Shown here one piece after another: positions 1 through 6,078 of a stretch of 15,134 nt of DNA. The stretch's first letter is position 1; the number at the start of each line of letters is the position of its first letter. The stretch is from UBA2773 sp964643985 (GTDB taxonomy: Bacteria; Patescibacteriota; Minisyncoccia; Moranbacterales; DUUL01): positions 1 to 15,134 of the forward strand of contig CAZXUS010000023.1 in NCBI GenBank assembly GCA_964643985.1, read 5' to 3'. Both the position numbers and the translations under genes were made by a program. The notes beneath the pieces were generated by a model, which saw nothing but the letters and a program-made list of their open reading frames with translations, ran no database searches and was not told the DNA's origin.

Positions 1-329
1 GGAAAAAGTGCCATTAAGATATATAATAAATTTTAGTAATGAATTATACAGAAAGTATGTTGCGTGTAGAGAGGGCTTGTTTTTGTTAAGCATATTAAAC
101 TTTTTAAATTGTGAGTAATTTTTTACCTGATGAACTTTTATATTGTTATTTTACTATAAAGTCAAAAGAAGTCCCAGACATTAAGACGTTATAGTCGCAA
201 GAATAGCCTTCGGAAAATAGTTATCGTTATCTATGTGAAATAATGATTATAAAAATTTATTAAAATTATTGAAAATTTAGAAATTGATTATTGAATGAAT
301 ATTGAAGATTGGATATTGAATATTCAAAG
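1..329. other. Gene-free left edge
   Basis: I see no credible coding region, tRNA or terminator here. The DNA is very AT-rich. The last 35 bases before the comM stop contain short repetitions of ATTGAA and a weak inverted repeat (GAATATT at 297-303 against AATATTC at 319-325). No T-run follows it on the minus strand, so I do not call it a terminator for comM. Confidence 0.5.
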
Positions 330-1853
330 TCATTCTTCTCTAAATTTATATTGAATAGCCTCGGCTAAATGATTAACATTGATATCCTTAGTATCTTCCA
401 GATCAGCGATAGTTCGAGAAACTTTCAAAAGCCTGAAGTAAGTTCTGGGGGAGAAATGCATTTTATTAATTGCCAGTCGCAAGAGTTCTTTTTCGGGTTC
501 GCCAATTGCGCAGAATTTTTTTAGTTGTTGGTTGTTCATTTCGGCGTTGGTAAAAATTCCGGAATTTTTAAATCTTTTTAGTTGAATTTCTCGGGCTTTG
601 ATTATTCTTTGACGAATGTCTTCGCTTTTTTCCGCTAAGGCTTCCTGGGTAATTTTTTCAAACTTTAAACGAGGCACTTCAATTTGTAAATCAATCCGAT
701 CTAAAATTGGACCCGATAATTTTTTCTTGTAATAACTGATTTGATTGGGAGTGCAGGTACATTCTTTTTCTGGGTCGGTGGCGTTTCCACAGGGACAAGG
801 ATTCATCGCGGCTACTAACATAAATTTAGCGGGAAAACAAAGAGTACCAGTGGCTCTAGAAATTGAAACTTCACCGTCTTCTAAAGGTTGACGGAGATTT
901 TCAATTAAGCTTCTGGAAAATTCGGGAAATTCGTCCAGGAATAAAACACCCCGATTGGCCAGCGAAATTTCTCCGGGTCTAGGAAAACTTCCACCACCAA
1001 CTAGCGCTACGGCGGAAGCACTGTGATGAGGGCTCCTGAAAGGTCGAGCTGTAATTAAAGGTTGACGATTGTCGGTAATCCCGGCGATGGAATAAATTTT
1101 TGTCACCTCAAAAGCCTCTTCCTTAGCCATTGGTGGCATAATCGAGGGAACGGCTTTGGCTAGCATTGTTTTTCCTGATCCTGGCGGACCAGACATCAAG
1201 ATGTTGTGACCGCCTGCAACTGAAATTTCCAAGGCGCGTTTGGCGTGCTCTTGACCTTTAATAAAGGAAAAATCAGAGTTTTTAAAATTATTTGAAGTAT
1301 TTTCCAGGTTAATTTTTTTCTTAGTAAATTTTCGAAAACGTTTTTCTTTAAGTTGGTCAACAAAGTCTTTCAAGGTTTTAATTGGAAAGACATTTAAGTC
1401 ATCGACTAAATTGGCCTCTCTGGCTATTTTTTCAGAAAGAAAAATATTTTTGATGCCATGTTCTTTTAGGGAAAGTGCAATCGGTAAAACTCCTTTGATG
1501 TCTCTTAGTCGACCATCCAAGGAAAGTTCACTTAAAAAAACTGAATCCTTTGGAAGGGCTTCAATTTGTTTCGTCACGAGTAAAATTCCTAAAGCAATCG
1601 GAAAATCAAAGAAAGGACCTTCTTTTTTAAGATCGGCAGGAGCCAGATTGACAGTTATTCTTCCAAAATGATGAGGTGGCTTAAAACCGGAATTTTTAAT
1701 GGCGCTGGAAACTCTTTCTTTGGCTTCTTTAACAGCCATATCGGGGAGGCCAACAATACTAAAAACGGGTTGACCGGCGAGGGTGTCAACTTCGATTTCG
1801 ATTAGGTTGCCTTGCATTCCGTAAACAGAAGCAGAGTAAACTTTTGATGACAT
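330..1853 (-). CDS. comM: ComM/YifB-type AAA+ ATPase (Mg-chelatase-like)
   Basis: Member of the YifB/ComM family. Characterised members are hexameric branch-migration helicases that help integrate incoming DNA during natural transformation and recombination; they are not true magnesium chelatases. The 507-residue length is normal. Residues 1-165 form the ChlI-like N-terminal domain. Next comes the AAA+ core with Walker A GPPGSGKT (222-229), Walker B VLFLDE (303-308) and a conserved GPILDRIDL segment near 381-389, then the Mg-chelatase C-terminal helical domain. A four-cysteine cluster (CPCG at 353-356, CTC at 365-367) matches the small Cys motif usual in this family. The ATG at 1853 gives the expected MSSKVYSA-type N-terminus but has no Shine-Dalgarno sequence. 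It is transcribed alone, divergently from the ABC exporter. No competence genes are visible nearby, so the role rests on family knowledge. Confidence 0.95.
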   Translation of the reverse strand: MSSKVYSASVYGMQGNLIEIEVDTLAGQPVFSIVGLPDMAVKEAKERVSSAIKNSGFKPPHHFGRITVNLAPADLKKEGPFFDFPIALGILLVTKQIEALPKDSVFLSELSLDGRLRDIKGVLPIALSLKEHGIKNIFLSEKIAREANLVDDLNVFPIKTLKDFVDQLKEKRFRKFTKKKINLENTSNNFKNSDFSFIKGQEHAKRALEISVAGGHNILMSGPPGSGKTMLAKAVPSIMPPMAKEEAFEVTKIYSIAGITDNRQPLITARPFRSPHHSASAVALVGGGSFPRPGEISLANRGVLFLDEFPEFSRSLIENLRQPLEDGEVSISRATGTLCFPAKFMLVAAMNPCPCGNATDPEKECTCTPNQISYYKKKLSGPILDRIDLQIEVPRLKFEKITQEALAEKSEDIRQRIIKAREIQLKRFKNSGIFTNAEMNNQQLKKFCAIGEPEKELLRLAINKMHFSPRTYFRLLKVSRTIADLEDTKDINVNHLAEAIQYKFREE

Positions 1854-1869
1854 TTTTTAGCGGGTCGCA

Positions 1870-1972
1870 AAATTTGGTATATTTCTTCGTCAAATCCTCC
1901 GTTGTTTTTCGATGTACTCTTCAGTACATCTCATGCGCTACTCGGATTTTCCTCGAATTATACTCAAATTTT
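1870..1972. repeat. Imperfect palindromic repeat, copy A
   Basis: About 100 bp of nested inverted repeats in the divergent comM/ABC intergenic region. Outer arms are AAATTTG (1870) against CAAATTT. Inner arms are AAATCC against GGATTT, with an apical GATGTAC against GTACATC. It clearly resembles the repeat at 5765-5907: both share the order TTTCTT, TCAAATC, GATGTA-type apex, TACAT, CGC, GATTTTCCTCGAA, ACTCAAA. The remaining intergenic DNA (1973-2181) includes a GC-rich patch at 2061-2091 that may be a decayed small hairpin repeat. I could not pick a convincing promoter for either flanking gene. Confidence 0.65.
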
Positions 1973-2181
1973 TCAACCTCGAGTATTTTTAAAGGGTTAT
2001 ATTACTTGTTTATCTCGTTTAATTTACTGTGATGAGAGTTTAATTTAGTTCTTTCTTATCTCGCTGTACTCGCCTAGGAGAGGAAGGCTGGTTAAACTTT
2101 ATTTTTATAAATAAAAACTGGATTTGTTGGTTATTTTGTGAGATAATAGCTTTGTATTTTAAAGTATAACACATTATTTAG

Positions 2182-3945
2182 ATGCAGAAAGAAATTAATT
2201 TAAAACAATTTAGCAACCAACTTTGGGCATTGTTAAAACCTTCCAGACAGAAAATTATAATTCTTGTTTTTTTGATTATTCTTGTTGAAGCTCTCCAACT
2301 AATAGGACCTTATATTCTAAAAATAATTATTGATTTGATTTTGGATTTTAAAACAGAGGGATTGGGGTCGATAAGTTTTTGGATAATCGCCATGTTTATG
2401 TCTAACCAAATTGCTTCTTTGTTCGCTTATGTCAAAGATCGACGCTCCTTGGATATTGTCACTGATTCTGATTATTATTTAGCCAATAACGCGCAAAGCA
2501 AGATGGTGGAATTAAGTTTGTCTTATCACGAAAAAGAAAACACTGGGAATAAAATCGTTAAAATTCAGCGAGGAATTGATCGAATTAGAGATCTTTTGCT
2601 TAGTCTGTTGTGGGAAGTTATTCCGACTTTTTTTCAAATAATTTTTACAACTGTTGTTCTTTTTTGGGTTAATTTTTGGTTTGGTTTGACTATTTTATTT
2701 TTTGTGCCTATTTTTGTTTGGATAACTTTGAAAGTTAATAAAATTGTTCATCCGCAACGAGTTCAGATTTATAAAAAAGGAGAAGAGGCTTCAGGCTTGA
2801 TGACTCAATCAATCGTCAACATCAATACTGTCAAATCTTTTGTTCAAGAAAAAATGGAGATTAAAAAATTTAGAAAAGTAAACCGAGCTATTCAAGACAA
2901 TGCCATTCAAGTTTTTGGAACCTCTATGAAATTCAATCTTTTGCGAACTTTGGTGATAAATCTTGGCAGAACTACTATCTTATTTTTTGGAATATATCTT
3001 ATTTGGAAGGGCTTCGTTACGATTGGAAGCTTGGTTTTTGCGATTACTATTTCCGAAAAGGCTTTAATTTCACTTTTCAGAATTTCTAGAGTTTATGATC
3101 AAATTATGGAAAGTAGTGAACCGGTGGCTCGATTATTCGAATTAGATTTAGAAACTTCTGAAATTAAGAATCCTAAATATGGAATTAAGCCTAAGAAAAT
3201 CGTTGGAGGAATTGAGTTTAAAAATGTTTCTTATGCTTACAGCGATAATCGAAGGAAAGCATTGAAGAATCTCGATTTTAAAATTGTACCAAATAGTATG
3301 ACCGCTTTTGTTGGTCCTTCTGGCGGAGGAAAAACTACGGTGGCGCGAATGATTTTTCGTCATTATGATCCGCAGGAGGGAAAAATTTTATTAGATAATT
3401 ATGACTTACGAGAATATGATCTTTATGCTTTTCGGAATTTTATTTCAATTGTGCCTCAGGACGTTGAAGTTTTCAGTACTTCTATTCAGAAAAACATTGC
3501 TTATTCTAAACCAAAAGCGACTTTAAAAGAAATAAAAAAAGCGGCCCGAATTGCTAATGCTGAAGAATTCATTAATAATCTGGAAGAGGGATATGATACG
3601 CAAGTTGGGGAACGAGGAGTTAAATTATCCGGTGGTCAACGACAGAGAATTGGAATTGCTCGGGCGATCTTAGCTGATCCTCAGGTCTTGATTTTTGATG
3701 AAGCTACTAGTAATCTGGATTCTTATAGCGAAAAACTTATTCAAGATGCCATGGAAAAAATTAGAGCCAATCGAACAGTAATCGTTATTGCTCATCGTTT
3801 GAGTACTATTAAAAAAGCCGATCAGATTTTTGTTTTAGAAAATGGTCAAGTGGTTGAAAAAGGAACTCATCAGGAATTAGCCCAAGAGAAATGTAGTTTG
3901 TATAAAAAATTAATTGATTTACAAAAATTAAGTGATATTGAATAA
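2182..3945 (+). CDS. ABC exporter, fused TMD-NBD (MsbA/ABCB type)
   Basis: Half-transporter expected to dimerise in the cytoplasmic membrane and use ATP to export a lipid, peptide or drug-like substrate. At 587 residues it has the usual length. The exporter membrane domain spans roughly residues 20-310, with hydrophobic segments near 24-52, 64-84, 146-182 and 256-300. The ATPase domain shows an aromatic A-loop (YAY, 351-353), Walker A GPSGGGKTT (378-386), the Q-loop glutamine (426), the LSGGQ signature (482-486), Walker B VLIFDE with catalytic glutamate 507, and the H-loop histidine (538). Every catalytic element is present, so it should be active. The start lacks a clear Shine-Dalgarno sequence. 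The stop lies 3 nt before the next gene, implying co-transcription. Sequence alone does not reveal the substrate. Confidence 0.95.
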   Translation: MQKEINLKQFSNQLWALLKPSRQKIIILVFLIILVEALQLIGPYILKIIIDLILDFKTEGLGSISFWIIAMFMSNQIASLFAYVKDRRSLDIVTDSDYYLANNAQSKMVELSLSYHEKENTGNKIVKIQRGIDRIRDLLLSLLWEVIPTFFQIIFTTVVLFWVNFWFGLTILFFVPIFVWITLKVNKIVHPQRVQIYKKGEEASGLMTQSIVNINTVKSFVQEKMEIKKFRKVNRAIQDNAIQVFGTSMKFNLLRTLVINLGRTTILFFGIYLIWKGFVTIGSLVFAITISEKALISLFRISRVYDQIMESSEPVARLFELDLETSEIKNPKYGIKPKKIVGGIEFKNVSYAYSDNRRKALKNLDFKIVPNSMTAFVGPSGGGKTTVARMIFRHYDPQEGKILLDNYDLREYDLYAFRNFISIVPQDVEVFSTSIQKNIAYSKPKATLKEIKKAARIANAEEFINNLEEGYDTQVGERGVKLSGGQRQRIGIARAILADPQVLIFDEATSNLDSYSEKLIQDAMEKIRANRTVIVIAHRLSTIKKADQIFVLENGQVVEKGTHQELAQEKCSLYKKLIDLQKLSDIE

Positions 3946-3948
3946 ACA

Positions 3949-4578
3949 ATGACTTTTTCGAGCAACCAACAATTAGTTGACTCTTTGGAACAGGATGGTT
4001 TTATCCAGTCCTTATCAATTAAGGAGGCTTTTTTAGTTGCAGATCGAAAAAAATTTATTCCAGTTGAGTTTTCTCGGTTTGCTTATTTTGATCAGCCAAT
4101 TCCTATTGGCGAGCAACAAACAATTTCTCAACCAGCTACAGTCGCTTTTATGCTGGAGTTATTAGCAGTTCAACCTGGACAGCGTGTTTTGGATGTTGGT
4201 GCCGGTAGCGGATGGGTGACGGCGCTTTTGGCTCATTTAGTGGGAACTACTGGCTGGATTCAAGCTTATGAATTAAAAAAACGGGTAGGTCAATTTGGTC
4301 AAAAAGCAGTGGTTGATTTTAAGCTTAAAAATGTTGAGTATTTAATAGCTGACGCTGCTCAATATTGGACAAAAAAAGGTCTTTTTGATCGTATTTATGT
4401 GGGAGCTGCTTTTCGGAAAATTCCTTCTAATTTAATTTTACAGTTAAAAGACGACGGAATTTTAGTGGCGCCCACTCAACAAAATGATTTGCGAAAAATT
4501 ACTAGAGTCGGAGATAAATTTGAAGAAACCATTTATCCGGGATTTGTTTTTGTGCCGTTTTTGGACAATAAAAAATAA
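3949..4578 (+). CDS. pcm: Protein-L-isoaspartate O-methyltransferase
   Basis: S-adenosylmethionine-dependent enzyme that methylates L-isoaspartyl residues so that damaged proteins can be repaired; expected to be cytosolic. The 209-residue length is typical. The family motif around QTISQPATVAFMLELL (57-72) precedes the SAM-binding motif I VLDVGAGSGWVTALLA (80-95). The acidic residue of motif II (YELK, near 107-110) and the motif III region (FDRIYVGAA, 146-154) are also recognisable. The C-terminus ends in the expected short beta segment (FVFVPF). It begins 3 nt after the ABC exporter stop and is almost certainly in the same operon, although a functional link is not obvious. No terminator is visible immediately after it. 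Confidence 0.93.
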   Translation: MTFSSNQQLVDSLEQDGFIQSLSIKEAFLVADRKKFIPVEFSRFAYFDQPIPIGEQQTISQPATVAFMLELLAVQPGQRVLDVGAGSGWVTALLAHLVGTTGWIQAYELKKRVGQFGQKAVVDFKLKNVEYLIADAAQYWTKKGLFDRIYVGAAFRKIPSNLILQLKDDGILVAPTQQNDLRKITRVGDKFEETIYPGFVFVPFLDNKK

Positions 4579-4676
4579 TCAGCAAATAAAAATTTGAAGA
4601 ATCAAGAGTTTTTTAAAAATAAAACGAGGGGAACTTGTTGCTGAAGAAATTTTTAAGTTTAAGGAAGGAGTAGCTT

Positions 4677-4760
4677 TTGAAAGACAATGGGCGCAAAGGG
4701 TTGATTTCTGGAGTTATTGTGGTATTATTTATTTTGTCGTTTGGAATTAATGAAGTTTAG
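4677..4760 (+). CDS. Possible 27-residue single-helix peptide
   Basis: A short frame with a TTG start lies 6 nt after a strong Shine-Dalgarno-like GGAAGGAG (4663-4670), a rarity in this window. It would encode MKDNGRKGLISGVI followed by VVLFILSFGINEV, that is a basic N-terminus and one membrane helix. The same frame upstream reads LLLKKFLSLRKE and ends in a TAG at 4671-4673, within the ribosome-site spacer. The locus could therefore be two stacked micro-ORFs, or the remains of a longer gene with a stop. I do not recognise the peptide. Only the start signal and hydrophobic pattern support it. Confidence 0.3.
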   Translation: MKDNGRKGLISGVIVVLFILSFGINEV

Positions 4761-4795
4761 TTAAATTAAGAGTTTTATTTTTTCAAAAGATTTAG

Positions 4796-4867
4796 GCCGG
4801 GGTAGCTCAGTGGTAGAGCAGAGGACTGAAAATCCTCGTGTCGTGAGTTCAATTCTCACCCTCGGCA
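4796..4867 (+). tRNA. tRNA-Phe (GAA)
   Basis: Complete 72-nt cloverleaf. The acceptor stem GCCGGGG (4796-4802) pairs with CCTCGGC (4860-4866) with one G-T pair. The D-stem is GCTC/GAGC. The anticodon stem GAGGA/TCCTC holds loop CTGAAAA with anticodon GAA at 4828-4830. The T-stem GTGAG/CTCAC holds loop TTCAATT. The discriminator base is A4867 and CCA is not encoded, so CCA must be added enzymatically. An inverted-repeat element starts only 5 nt downstream. Confidence 0.97.
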
Positions 4868-4872
4868 CACAG

Positions 4873-5032
4873 ATAGTTTTGCAGTTATATGTTATTTCTA
4901 CTGCAAATTCAAAATTTTAATTAAATTTCCTTCAAATTCCCCCCACCTATAGACATAGGTATCAAAAATTTTTGAAAATTTAATTTAAAATTTAGAATTT
5001 TCGTAACGAAAACCATATAACTGCAAAACTAT
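4873..5032. mobile_element. MITE-like inverted-repeat element X between two tRNAs
   Basis: 160 bp bounded by a perfect 19-bp terminal inverted repeat: ATAGTTTTGCAGTTATATG at 4873-4891 and its complement at 5014-5032. The interior is itself an AT-rich imperfect palindrome with apical ACCTAT/ATAGGT. The right core (CAAAAATTTTTGAA, ATTTAATTTAAAATT, TTTCGTAACGAAAAC) matches the corresponding part of the elements at 7200-7360 and 7635-7795, although the terminal repeats are entirely different. It has no coding capacity. I find no convincing target-site duplication. Confidence 0.75.
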
Positions 5033-5048
5033 AAAAATGATTACCACG

Positions 5049-5089
5049 AAAGATTCGGGTCTAGAAGTATTTCTAAGCCCGCTTTCTTT
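5049..5089. other. Hairpin immediately 5' of tRNA-Gly
   Basis: A stepped inverted repeat ends 2 nt before the mature tRNA-Gly 5' end. AAAGA (5049-5053) pairs with TCTTT (5085-5089), CGGG (5056-5059) with CCCG (5078-5081), and TAGAA (5062-5066) with TTCTA (5071-5075). It may be a structured 5' leader of the tRNA precursor. I see no -10/-35 pair here, so the tRNA may be read from further upstream. Confidence 0.5.
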
Positions 5090-5091
5090 AA

Positions 5092-5163
5092 GCGGATATA
5101 GTATAATGGTTATTACTCTAGGTTGCCAATCTAGTGATACGGGTTCGATTCCCGTTATCCGCT
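5092..5163 (+). tRNA. tRNA-Gly (GCC)
   Basis: 72-nt cloverleaf. The acceptor GCGGATA (5092-5098) pairs with TATCCGC (5156-5162). The D-arm is short (GTA/TAC). The anticodon stem CTAGG/TCTAG contains loop TTGCCAA with anticodon GCC at 5125-5127. The T-stem ACGGG/CCCGT has loop TTCGATT. The discriminator is T5163 and no CCA is encoded. The 3' part, from the T-loop through the acceptor and the following CAAAAAT, recurs at 5354-5380 and, more diverged, at 5563-5586. Confidence 0.97.
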
Positions 5164-5167
5164 CAAA

Positions 5168-5209
5168 AATAAACAAAAACTCTGGATTCATCCAGATTTT
5201 TTGTTTATT
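5168..5209 (+). terminator. Terminator of tRNA-Gly
   Basis: TCTGGAT (5181-5187) and ATCCAGA (5190-5196) form a tight stem with a TC loop, followed by six Ts. Flanking AATAAACAAAAA and TTTTTTGTTTATT extend the inverted repeat outward. It starts 5 nt after the tRNA, where a Rho-independent tRNA terminator is expected. Confidence 0.85.
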
Positions 5210-5217
5210 GGGGGACA

Positions 5218-5380
5218 GGGAATCGAACCAGACGGAAGTGCTACATTCCGAGCTAGCGAGGAATTAAAGAGGGTGCGCTGAGTCCGGGGAGAAAGCGCTT
5301 AATGAGTGCGAGTCCGCCTAGGCGGACGACGCACGAATTTAGCGACTTGACCCTTCGATTCCCGTTATCCGCTCAAAAAT
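5218..5380. repeat. tRNA-Gly-linked structured repeat, unit 1
   Basis: First of two tandem units with a period of about 206-210 bp. It opens with GGGAATCGAACC (5218-5229), the exact reverse complement of the tRNA-Gly T-arm GGTTCGATTCCC. It closes with a 27-bp exact direct copy of the tRNA 3' end (5354-5380). The opening GGGAATCGAA therefore pairs with the closing TTCGATTCCC. Inside are ATTCC/GGAAT, GCGCT/AGCGC, and a strong hairpin in which GTGCG (5306-5310) and CGCAC (5330-5334) enclose the perfect palindrome GTCCGCCTAGGCGGAC (5312-5327). It is far more GC-rich than its surroundings. No ORF is supported. It may be a structured RNA, a satellite element inserted at the tRNA 3' end, or both. 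Confidence 0.75.
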
Positions 5381-5419
5381 CAATAAATCCCTTGGGTTTC
5401 CCTTAGGGGATTTATTGAT
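5379..5419. repeat. Hairpin following unit 1
   Basis: ATCAATAAATCCC (5379-5391) is the reverse complement of GGGATTTATTGAT (5407-5419), with GGG/CCC inside the loop. It occupies the same place after the copied tRNA 3' end as the terminator after the genuine tRNA, but has a different sequence and no T-run. Confidence 0.75.
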
Positions 5420-5428
5420 ATTAGGGGA

Positions 5429-5586
5429 GGGAATCGAAAGACGGAGACCTAATATTTAGAGCTGGCGAGGAATTATAGAGAGCGGCCGAGTCCAGGTAGA
5501 AAGCACTTAGCGAATACAAGTCCGCCTAGGCGGACGAAGTATGAGATTGGTGATTTGACGCTGATTCCCATTATCCGCTCAAAAAT
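5429..5586. repeat. tRNA-Gly-linked structured repeat, unit 2
   Basis: Diverged second copy of the unit at 5218-5380. GGGAATCGAA (5429-5438) opens it. TGATTCCC (5562-5569) closes it and still pairs with GGGAATCG through one G-U pair. The tRNA-like tail CCCATTATCCGCTCAAAAAT follows. The palindrome GTCCGCCTAGGCGGAC (5520-5535) is unchanged, while its flanking helix reads ATAC/GTAT instead of GTGC/GCAC. The GCGCT/AGCGC helix of unit 1 is not kept here, so only part of the fold is supported by comparison. Confidence 0.7.
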
Positions 5587-5592
5587 TTATTA

Positions 5593-5630
5593 AATCAACT
5601 TAGGGGCGAAATTTGGAGGTGAAGTTGATT
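5593..5630. repeat. Hairpin following unit 2
   Basis: AATCAACTT (5593-5601) is the exact reverse complement of AAGTTGATT (5622-5630). This is the third hairpin that follows a tRNA-Gly 3'-end copy. All three differ in sequence but sit at the same relative position. Confidence 0.65.
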
Positions 5631-5660
5631 GGGGTTGGATTTTGCAGGGTTTATATTCCA

Positions 5661-5689
5661 TTGACAATTTGTCGTTTTGGTTATATAAT
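5661..5689 (+). promoter_or_regulatory. Consensus sigma70 promoter
   Basis: TTGACA (5661-5666), a 17-bp spacer, then TATAAT (5684-5689): a perfect match to the housekeeping consensus. Transcription would start near 5696. The next gene starts at 6079, so it either gives the CAP-domain gene a leader of about 380 nt containing a large palindrome, or makes a separate non-coding RNA. Confidence 0.8.
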
Positions 5690-5764
5690 GCTTGTGTAAG
5701 TTAAATATTTTTGTTGTTGAGGTGGTTCGCATTTTTTTTGTGAAGCACTTTTTTTGTTGCAGAA

Positions 5765-5907
5765 ATTATAGTTTGGCGAATTTCTTTGCTTGCCTCGCCG
5801 AAATCTTGACGGAGGCGGGTCAAATCTTAAATTGCTTTTCAATGTATCATCTAATACATTTCATACGCAAATTAAGATTTTCCTCGAAATTCACTCAAAC
5901 ATATAAT
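5765..5907. repeat. Imperfect palindromic repeat, copy B, with nested insert
   Basis: Outer arms are ATTATAGTTTGGCGAATTTC (5765-5784) against GAAATTC..CTCAAAC.TATAAT (5886-5907). Inner arms are TCAAATCTTAAATTGC against GCAAATTAAGATTTTCC, with apex ATGTA/TACAT. It is homologous to the copy at 1870-1972. Relative to that copy, 32 bp (5788-5819) are inserted between TTTCTT and TCAAATC. The short frame that can be read through it looks like a by-product of the repeat and is not annotated as a gene. Confidence 0.7.
5788..5819. repeat. Small GC-rich hairpin repeat, nested copy 1
   Basis: A 32-bp unit beginning GCTTGCCTCGCCG and ending CGGAGGCGGG, able to fold as GCCT..CCG/CGG..AGGC. It interrupts the palindromic repeat B and resembles the unit at 15051-15080, which interrupts an unrelated MITE-like element. 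It resembles REP-type intergenic palindromes. Confidence 0.6.
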
Positions 5908-6029
5908 CTCTGTGTTCCTCAAAAAATATAATACTAGTTATAAAAAAACTTGTCTAAATAAAAAACAAACATAAACAAAAAAAGAAGCAGCATTTAAATT
6001 TGAGAATTATCTTGAAACAAAAAATAATA

Positions 6030-6072
6030 ATGGGATTGTTTACAAAAATAAGATCTTTGAAAACAATCCCAT
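6030..6072. promoter_or_regulatory. Perfect 12-bp inverted repeat at the CAP gene start
   Basis: ATGGGATTGTTT (6030-6041) is the exact reverse complement of AAACAATCCCAT (6061-6072), with a 19-nt loop. The right arm ends 6 nt before the ATG at 6079 and contains the first two bases of another ATG. There is no Shine-Dalgarno sequence outside the structure. It could be an operator for a dimeric regulator or an mRNA hairpin that limits initiation. Confidence 0.55.
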
Positions 6073-6078
6073 GAAAAA

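Noticed and set aside
297..325. Inverted repeat after comM as terminator
   Set aside because: Weak AT-only stem with a long loop and no T-run in the direction of transcription.
2061..2091. Third copy of the small GC-rich hairpin repeat
   Set aside because: Some similarity (CTCGCC, GAAGGC, GGTTAAA) but too diverged to claim without a genome-wide comparison.
4671..4673. TAG read-through joining the two micro-ORFs
   Set aside because: No evidence of stop recoding in the window; genes end normally. Re-initiation or decay is simpler.
4985..5267. Open frames on both strands across the tRNA-Gly region
   Set aside because: They overlap a complete tRNA, a terminator and inverted repeats, and the translations resemble no protein.
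5210..5580. Additional tRNA genes suggested by TTCGATTCCC on both strands
   Set aside because: No acceptor, D or anticodon arms can be assembled around these T-arm-like pieces. They are copies or complements of the tRNA-Gly 3' part.
5164..5586. Possible CRISPR-like array from the tandem repeats
   Set aside because: Only two units of about 208 bp that differ throughout, with no short identical repeats or unique spacers, and no cas genes in the window.
5692..5931. 79-codon frame after the consensus promoter
   Set aside because: It uses a TTG start without a ribosome site and consists mostly of the palindromic repeat and its nested hairpin. The related repeat at 1870 also yields a spurious frame, so openness is a by-product of the repeat.
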